A stretch of DNA of 64,000 bases from Alphaproteobacteria bacterium 43-37 (GTDB lineage: Bacteria > Pseudomonadota > Alphaproteobacteria > 43-37): contig MKSY01000017.1 of NCBI GenBank assembly GCA_001897475.1, positions 1 through 64,000 on the forward strand. Reading direction: 5' to 3'. Position 1 is the stretch's first letter. The number at the start of each line of letters is the position of its first letter. A program made the translations under genes and the position numbers. The notes beneath the pieces are model-generated. The model was not told the origin of the DNA, made no database searches, and worked only from the letters and a program-made list of their open reading frames with translations. Positions 58,612 through 64,000 of this stretch are shown here, in pieces.

Positions 58612-60261
58612 TTAAAAAATACGCGATTGCTGCAAGGCAGCATTAATGAACGCAGCAAAGAGAGGATGCGGCCCAAATGGCCTTGATTTTAGTTCTGGAT
58701 GGAATTGAACACCAACAAACCAGGGGTGATTCACATTTTCAATCACCTCTGGCAGGTGACCATCTGGAGAAAGACCAGAAAAGATCAATCCCTGAGCCTC
58801 CATTTGATCCTTAAAAAGCATATTAACTTCATAGCGATGTCTATGACGCTCACTAATTTGCTCTTTTGAACCATAAGCATTATAAGCCTTAGTGCCCTTT
58901 TTCAAGTTACATGGATAGGCACCAAGGCGCATAGAACCACCCAAATCATCAGCTTCTGTGCGTGTCTCATATCCAGAGGCACTCAGCCACTCTTTCAAAA
59001 GACAGATTACTGGCTCACCTGCTTCACAAAACTCTGTTGAAGTGGCGTTTTCAATACCAAGCACATTCCTGCAAAACTCAATCACAGCCAGCTGCATACC
59101 AAAACAAATCCCAAGATATGGAACTTTGTTCTCCCGAGCATACTGAATCGCTCTTAATTTACCACCGGTCCCACGTTTGCCAAAACCACCAGGCACTAGA
59201 ATACCATTAACTGAATGGATAATTTCATCATATTTTTGAGGGTTTTCCTCAAAATCTTCCGACTCAATCCAATGGACCTTAACATCCACATTTTGGCTAA
59301 CCCCCCCATGGGTAATAGCCTCAACAAGAGATTTATACGCATCTTTATGTTGGGTGTATTTTCCAACAATAGCTATCTCTACCTTGCCCTCCGGCTCACG
59401 AATTTTTTGGACAAGATTTTTCCACGGTGTCAAATCAGGAACTTTTGAATCTTTTAAACCAAAAAAGTCACAAACAGCCCGATCCATTCCCTCTTCATGA
59501 TAATGGATGGGAACCTGATAAATGGTATCCACATCTAACGCCGCAATAACACGGTCAGGCTGTATATTGCAAAATAACGAAAGCTTTTGCTTCATTTCAT
59601 GCGGAATAGGCTGGGAGCAGCGACATAATAAAATATCTGGCTGAATCCCCATACCTTGCAACTCTTTGACAGAATGCTGACTTGGCTTTGTCTTCAGCTC
59701 ACCAGCCGAGGGAATATATGGCAGCAGTGTTAAATGCAAGAATAATGTGCGTGAATTACCAAGCTCATGACCAATTTGACGGATAGCTTCCAAATATGGG
59801 AGCCCTTCAATATCCCCAACTGTGCCACCAATTTCGCAGATTAGGAAATCTTCATCTTCAAGGTCTGCAAAAATTTTAGCCTTAATAGCGTCTGTAATAT
59901 GTGGTACAACCATAACGGTAGCACCCAAAAAATCTCCACGCCTTTCTTTGGCAATCACCTCAGAATAAATTTGGCCTGTTGTCACAGCATCCGCTTTAGT
60001 CGCCGTTACATTCGTAAAGCGCTCATAGTGACCTAGATCAAGATCTGTTTCAGCGCCATCATCCGTAACATATACTTCTCCATGCTGGTATGGACTCATA
60101 GTCCCTGGATCTACGTTAATATAAGGTTCTAATTTTCTTAAGCGAACCTTATACCCTCGTAATTGCAATAATGCTGCTAATGACGCAGCAGCCAACCCTT
60201 TTCCCAGCGAGGAGAGCACCCCACCTGTTACAAAAATAAAGCGTGTGTGTTGATTCGGCAT
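58612..60261 (-). CDS. pyrG: CTP synthase
   Basis: Aminates UTP to CTP with glutamine. 549 residues. The synthetase domain opens [22 protein letters not shown] and contains [27 protein letters not shown]. The C-terminal glutamine amidotransferase domain has the nucleophile Cys in [10 protein letters not shown] and the His in [12 protein letters not shown]. An intrinsic terminator lies between secG and this gene, so it may have its own start of transcription. Confidence 0.98.
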   Translation of the reverse strand: MPNQHTRFIFVTGGVLSSLGKGLAAASLAALLQLRGYKVRLRKLEPYINVDPGTMSPYQHGEVYVTDDGAETDLDLGHYERFTNVTATKADAVTTGQIYSEVIAKERRGDFLGATVMVVPHITDAIKAKIFADLEDEDFLICEIGGTVGDIEGLPYLEAIRQIGHELGNSRTLFLHLTLLPYIPSAGELKTKPSQHSVKELQGMGIQPDILLCRCSQPIPHEMKQKLSLFCNIQPDRVIAALDVDTIYQVPIHYHEEGMDRAVCDFFGLKDSKVPDLTPWKNLVQKIREPEGKVEIAIVGKYTQHKDAYKSLVEAITHGGVSQNVDVKVHWIESEDFEENPQKYDEIIHSVNGILVPGGFGKRGTGGKLRAIQYARENKVPYLGICFGMQLAVIEFCRNVLGIENATSTEFCEAGEPVICLLKEWLSASGYETRTEADDLGGSMRLGAYPCNLKKGTKAYNAYGSKEQISERHRHRYEVNMLFKDQMEAQGLIFSGLSPDGHLPEVIENVNHPWFVGVQFHPELKSRPFGPHPLFAAFINAALQQSRIF

Positions 60262-60290
60262 TGTCTATCGTTCCATTTTTACATTAAAAA

Positions 60291-60317
60291 GGCGGTTTAA
60301 AACACTTTGAAACCGCC
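60291..60317 (-). terminator. Intrinsic terminator between secG and pyrG
   Basis: GGCGGTTT (60291-60298) pairs with AAACCGCC (60310-60317), loop of 11 bases. On the minus strand it is followed by TTTTTAATG. It lies 25 bases after the secG stop and 30 bases before the pyrG start, and would uncouple the two genes in part. Confidence 0.8.
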
Positions 60318-60342
60318 TGAATTATAAAAAACTTAACCAAGC

Positions 60343-60750
60343 TTAAGGGTTTGAAGGCTTATGGTTATTTTCATTCTGATTCGATGATGATTTCACATCA
60401 GCGGCGGTAGATGGCGCTGAAGCATCTCGTTGCTTTTCTCCCGGAGCAATAGCAGGCTCACCTGCTGGAGTAGGGACAGAAGACTCGATAGCCTTGACGT
60501 CTTTTCCGTCATCCAGAATTGACCGATTTTTCTTATAACCGCCAGCTATTATAGCAAGGATAAGGCTTAATACGATAAATGCGGCTGCAAAAATAGCCGT
60601 CAGCCTGGTCAAAAAGTTAGCCGAGCCTCTTGCCGTCATAAAGCTAGATGCTGAACTGACAAACCCGCCCCCCTCACTACGCTGAAGGAGAATGGAAGCA
60701 ACCATGCCTAAAGTTACGAGAACATGAACAACCAAAAGAAATGTTAGCAT
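60343..60750 (-). CDS. secG: Preprotein translocase subunit SecG
   Basis: 135 residues. Two membrane helices (FLLVVHVLVTLGMVASILL and FLTRLTAIFAAAFIVLSLILAII) flank the conserved cytoplasmic loop QRSEGGGFVSSASSFMTARGSANFLTR. A hydrophilic Ser/Pro/Asn-rich tail of about 50 residues follows, longer than in E. coli but common in alphaproteobacteria. It accessory-stimulates SecYEG. Fifty-seven bases after tpiA. Confidence 0.95.
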   Translation of the reverse strand: MLTFLLVVHVLVTLGMVASILLQRSEGGGFVSSASSFMTARGSANFLTRLTAIFAAAFIVLSLILAIIAGGYKKNRSILDDGKDVKAIESSVPTPAGEPAIAPGEKQRDASAPSTAADVKSSSNQNENNHKPSNP

Positions 60751-60807
60751 CTTTTAAACCTTGCTTAGTCAATACCCTATTCTTGTAAACATTTTTCAAG
60801 GCAAAAT

Positions 60808-61554
60808 CTAGGGTAAATTCGCTACCAACTGGAAAAAATCTTCTGGACTTAAACTCGCACCACCTACTAAAACCCCAGATGCTTTGGATGCAATTAGGAC
60901 ATCATGCACATTTGATGGCTTTACAGACCCTCCATAGAGAACAGGGATATCAATCTGCCATCGATCTTTCATAATTTGACGGCAAAAATGCGTCATTTCA
61001 GATAATTCCTCTGGCATAGGTAAACGCCCTGTCCCAATTGCCCAAACAGGCTCATAGGCAATGGCAAAAAACTGTTCAGTTTTAGCCGGAGCGTGCTTAG
61101 GCAAGCTGCTCTCCAATTGTTTCAACACCACAGCTTTAGCCAAACCTGAATCTCGTTCCTCCATAGTTTCGCCCACACACAGCACAACTGATAGCCCCGC
61201 CTCAAGCGCACAAGCTATCTGAGAAGCGATACTAGTGGATGTTTCGCCATGGCTGCGTCGTTCTGAATGCCCAATAATGACAAAGTTTGCCCCGACATCT
61301 TTGATCATTGAAGCACTCACGTCTCCGGTATAGGGGCCATATTGGCCACGATCGGAGCACGTCTGCGCACCAACCATCATAGCGGTATCCCTTAAGATTC
61401 CTAACATTCCAGAAAGATATAAGAATGGAGGCGCAATGCCGAGCATAACATGTGAACTAACATGAGGCAGTTTTTTAACTGCACCTTCAGCAAAATCATG
61501 TGCCTCTTTGAGGCTGCCATTCATTTTCCAATTTCCAATAACCCACTTTAACAC
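60808..61554 (-). CDS. tpiA: Triosephosphate isomerase
   Basis: 248 residues, complete TIM barrel. Motifs are VIGNWKMNG (catalytic Lys), IIGHSERRS (catalytic His), the signature AYEPVWAIGTG (catalytic Glu) and LYGGSVKPSN (phosphate binding). Divergent from ppiD across a 96-base gap that should contain both promoters, though I could not define clean boxes. It is followed by secG and pyrG, an arrangement common in alphaproteobacteria. Confidence 0.97.
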   Translation of the reverse strand: MLKWVIGNWKMNGSLKEAHDFAEGAVKKLPHVSSHVMLGIAPPFLYLSGMLGILRDTAMMVGAQTCSDRGQYGPYTGDVSASMIKDVGANFVIIGHSERRSHGETSTSIASQIACALEAGLSVVLCVGETMEERDSGLAKAVVLKQLESSLPKHAPAKTEQFFAIAYEPVWAIGTGRLPMPEELSEMTHFCRQIMKDRWQIDIPVLYGGSVKPSNVHDVLIASKASGVLVGGASLSPEDFFQLVANLP

Positions 61555-61650
61555 TTTTATTGCCTCATTTCATAAGTATAGTATTGTCGAAATTCGATAT
61601 TTCAGGGTACACCTATTAACGGTAAACGATAAAGGGGGTTTATTTCCAAG

Positions 61651-63675
61651 ATGCTTGAATTATTCAGAAAGTTTGCAAAATCCAAAGGTGCTGCTGTTAT
61701 TTTTGGTCTTCTCATCATCAGCTTTGGCATTTTCTGGGGCATGTCTGACCTCATCAGTGATCGAGGATCGATAAACAAAATTGCTTCTGTTGGTAAGGAG
61801 AAAATCCATCGAGCAGAGCTTCAGCAAGCTCTTAAAGCTGAGATCGAGCATCGCGCTCAAGAAATCAGCCAACAAGCTGGACACCCTGTGGACATGAACG
61901 AGTTTAGAAAACAAGCTTTGGAAAGTGGCTTAGGTGAGATGGTTTTACAACAATTGATCCAAAAATCCGCTCTAAGGCAAGAGGCTAAAGACCTTGGTGT
62001 TGTGGCCAGTGACGCAACAATCCGAGAAGCATTGCAAAAACTCCCTTTCTTCTTAGATGACAATGGACAGTTTAGCCGTGAAAAATTCCACCGCGTACTG
62101 CAAGCTAATGGCATGACAGAAGAAATGTTTGTGAATTCTTTTCGCAATGACCTCACCATGTCGCACCTGTTAAGCTCCCTCTCAAGCATTGTGACAACAC
62201 ACCCATCTGTAACAGAGAAGTTCTACGCCTTCGATATGGAACAACGCGAAATTAAATGGACGGTATTAACACAAGATCTTATTACAGACTCAATGATTCC
62301 TAGCATTGATGAAGCACAAGTTCAGGCTTATTATGACGCAAACCCAGGCATGTTCACAGCCCCAGAATATCGCGATCTGAGCGCTTTGATCATTTCTCTT
62401 GAGACTCTTAAAAAGAACCACACAGCTTCTAATGAAGAGCTTCAAGAAGAATTTAAGCGTCAGTTGTCTGCGCTCACAAAACCTGAGAAGCGTAAAATCC
62501 TTCAAATCATTGTCAAGGATGAGGCTACTGCAAAAAATGTCCTCACAATGCTTGACAAAAACGCCAAGCCTACTGAATTGCCAAAATTGCTTGGAGAGAA
62601 CGCGATTCATGTAACCGAAAGTGATTGGGTTGAGCAGCGCAATATTCCTCAAAAAGCTGCAGAGGCCATTTTTAAGCTCAAAAAAGGCGGGCACACCAAG
62701 CCGGTTAAGTCTCCTAATGGTATTTATATTTTTATTGTTGAAGACATTAAGGCACCAGAACAACCAACCTTTGAAGCAGCCGCGAGCACCATTAAGGATG
62801 CTGTTTTGAAGAACAAAGCAAAAGAGGACCTATATCAACTTGTTAAAAAGGTCGAAGACGATGTCTCATCTGGCAGCACATTTGCTGAAGTTGCTAAAAA
62901 ACATCAGCTAGTCATCATCCCCTATACGAACATCGATGGGCAAGGCCGCAATGTTAAAGGCCAGCAGCAAGAAAAGGGCGATACGTTCATGTCTATTCTC
63001 AAGGCCGGCTTTGAAACCGCTGAAGGAATGGATAGCCACACAATCGAATTACCAAACGAAGACATGGCTATTGTGCGCGTAGATAAAGTCACGCCTGCCC
63101 ATGTAGTTGCCTTTGAAGAAGCCCAGACAAGCGCGAAAGATTTCTATATCCGCGAGTTGAAAAACAAAGCCCTGGCATCTCTAGCCGAGAAGCTGCTCAG
63201 TGATAACCCGCAGCTTTCAGCTGAAGAGGAAAAGGCTGTGAAACAGGCTTCATTAGCTCACAGCCTAAAACTTGGCCGCACAGGGCAGATCAACTTAGAT
63301 GCAAAATCAGCGCCTAAAGGAACTGTTGAGCACAAGCTGGCGAGCATCCTTAGTGCTTCGGGTGGCATTACAAAAGTAGCGCTGGATAAGGTTTTTGATG
63401 CAAACCAGGGCCAAACAGTAGAGCTGCGAATCCCCTACTTCGATGCCGATGTTAACATGCCGCTTCAATCTTACTTAGTCGGCAAGGTCACCAGACTGAT
63501 TGAGGCCAACAAAGCTGAGCTTGCCAAAAATCGTGAGCAATATCACCAAATGATGACACAAGCTTACACGGCAGATGTTATGACATTCTATACACAAGCC
63601 TTGCTGAATAAGTTCCCCAGCAAGATCTTACAGAAGGATGCTGTTAAATCTGCAGGCATGCCAACTGGAGAGTAG
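61651..63675 (+). CDS. ppiD: PpiD-like membrane-anchored peptidyl-prolyl isomerase
   Basis: 674 residues. A single N-terminal membrane helix (AAVIFGLLIISFGIFWGMSDL, 13-33) leaves the rest in the periplasm. A SurA-like chaperone domain follows (VGKEKIHRAELQQAL, EFRKQALESGLGEMVLQQLIQKSALRQEA). A parvulin-type domain lies near 265-375 (RKILQIIVKDEATAKNVLTML, KLKKGGHTKPVKSPNGIYIFIV). It lacks some conserved rotamase residues, as many PpiD proteins do, so chaperone activity is the safer assignment. It helps outer-membrane protein folding near the Sec exit. Confidence 0.92.
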   Translation: MLELFRKFAKSKGAAVIFGLLIISFGIFWGMSDLISDRGSINKIASVGKEKIHRAELQQALKAEIEHRAQEISQQAGHPVDMNEFRKQALESGLGEMVLQQLIQKSALRQEAKDLGVVASDATIREALQKLPFFLDDNGQFSREKFHRVLQANGMTEEMFVNSFRNDLTMSHLLSSLSSIVTTHPSVTEKFYAFDMEQREIKWTVLTQDLITDSMIPSIDEAQVQAYYDANPGMFTAPEYRDLSALIISLETLKKNHTASNEELQEEFKRQLSALTKPEKRKILQIIVKDEATAKNVLTMLDKNAKPTELPKLLGENAIHVTESDWVEQRNIPQKAAEAIFKLKKGGHTKPVKSPNGIYIFIVEDIKAPEQPTFEAAASTIKDAVLKNKAKEDLYQLVKKVEDDVSSGSTFAEVAKKHQLVIIPYTNIDGQGRNVKGQQQEKGDTFMSILKAGFETAEGMDSHTIELPNEDMAIVRVDKVTPAHVVAFEEAQTSAKDFYIRELKNKALASLAEKLLSDNPQLSAEEEKAVKQASLAHSLKLGRTGQINLDAKSAPKGTVEHKLASILSASGGITKVALDKVFDANQGQTVELRIPYFDADVNMPLQSYLVGKVTRLIEANKAELAKNREQYHQMMTQAYTADVMTFYTQALLNKFPSKILQKDAVKSAGMPTGE

Positions 63676-63703
63676 GATTTAACTACTCGTGAGAGAATAC
63701 CAA

Positions 63704-63727
63704 AAAGGGGCTCAATTGAGCCCCTTT
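63704..63727 (+). terminator. Palindromic terminator after ppiD
   Basis: A perfect 24-base palindrome, aaaggggctcaa/ttgagcccct tt, lies 28 bases after the ppiD stop. The A run on one side and short T run on the other allow it to act in either direction. Confidence 0.75.
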
Positions 63728-63796
63728 AACATTCGAGAGAAAATGCTTTGGAAAACAGCAATGTGCGCTCCTCAGAATGCCCATCAAACAGTCACT

Positions 63797-64000
63797 CCTC
63801 TTGTCACCCCTGGCACCCTCTGCCACCTCTAGTACCCTCTTTGCCTTCCAGCACACCTCCCTATGTCTTTCCGCACACCTCCTTTTGGCCACCCCGCACA
63901 CCTCTTTGTCTTTCCCGCACTTGATGCGGGAACCCAGGGCTTTTATGGCCCCCCGCTTTCGCGCGGATGACAGGGAAAAGTGCGCGGATGACAGGGAAAA
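63797..64000 (-). repeat. Three-arm palindromic repeat with satellite array (copy E)
   Basis: Bases 63797-63907 are five or six degenerate satellite units (cacacctcc-type). The core at 63908-63971 runs from gtctttcccgcac to gcggatgac and carries CCCGCA/TGCGGG and the GAAA-capped stem in minus orientation. A 19-base unit (gcggatgacagggaaaagt) then repeats to the window end. The island continues beyond the window. No gene is visible in 63676-64000. Confidence 0.85.

Overview
The window looks like the chromosome of an A+T-rich, motile alphaproteobacterium. The evidence is gene order. Several neighbourhoods are typical of that class: mdh-sucC-sucD-sucA-sucB, kdsA-eno-ftsB, bamD-recN-ligA, plsY-dprA-topA-rnr, lgt-MidA-pgeF, fliF-fliG-fliH-fliN-flbD-flhA-flhF and infA-maf-rng-yacG. 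Low G+C, nicotinamide and nucleoside salvage genes, several exported orphan proteins and abundant small palindromic repeats suggest a protist-associated lineage such as Holosporales/Paracaedibacteraceae. That placement is inference; no rRNA gene is present to test it.

Layout. 1-5.4 kb: exported orphan protein, tRNA-Ile, small membrane protein, a structured non-coding stretch, nicotinamide phosphoribosyltransferase and a secreted Ppx/apyrase-like phosphatase. 5.4-8.9 kb: kdsA-eno-ftsB-ELM1-like operon. 9.2-22 kb: one long minus-strand series running bamD, recN, ligA, esterase, mdh, sucC, sucD, then a repeat island, then sucA and sucB. 22.5-31.4 kb: rnr, topA, dprA and plsY, plus two orphan genes. 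31.5-35.9 kb: plus-strand hldD, lgt, MidA-like methyltransferase, pgeF and a YheO-like regulator. 35.9-40.2 kb: nucleoside hydrolase, branched-chain amino-acid dehydrogenase, fumC and tadA. 40.3-43.1 kb: a cassette of SAM methyltransferase, MFS transporter and LuxR-type regulator with a strong promoter and palindrome. 43.2-51.4 kb: flagellar operon. 51.7-54.3 kb: infA-maf-rng-yacG and tRNA-Phe. 54.3-58.6 kb: metallopeptidase, small exported proteins, PHA synthase, cytochrome b561 and a UPF0114 protein. 58.6-63.7 kb: tpiA-secG-pyrG divergent from ppiD.

Functionally, the window carries much of the TCA cycle (2-oxoglutarate dehydrogenase E1/E2, succinyl-CoA synthetase, fumarase, malate dehydrogenase), lipopolysaccharide core precursors (kdsA, hldD), envelope assembly (bamD, lgt, secG, ppiD, plsY), flagellar basal body/export with its sigma-54 regulator, carbon storage (phaC) and purine/NAD salvage (nadV, pgeF, nucleoside hydrolase).

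The most unusual non-coding feature is a family of about 64-bp repeats. Each can fold into a three-armed, cloverleaf-like structure with a GAAA loop. They are flanked by 19-23-bp satellite units and found in at least four intergenic islands. One arm keeps its pairing while its sequence changes between copies. Other items worth a second look are a decayed tandem copy of the sucB 3' end, an RNase R with a roughly 245-residue Arg/Asp/Gly repeat tail, a secreted ASKHA phosphatase with a Lys-Gly tail, an FlhF with eroded GTPase motifs, and a 23-bp palindrome at the start point of a strong promoter. All calls come from reading the sequence; no database search was run.
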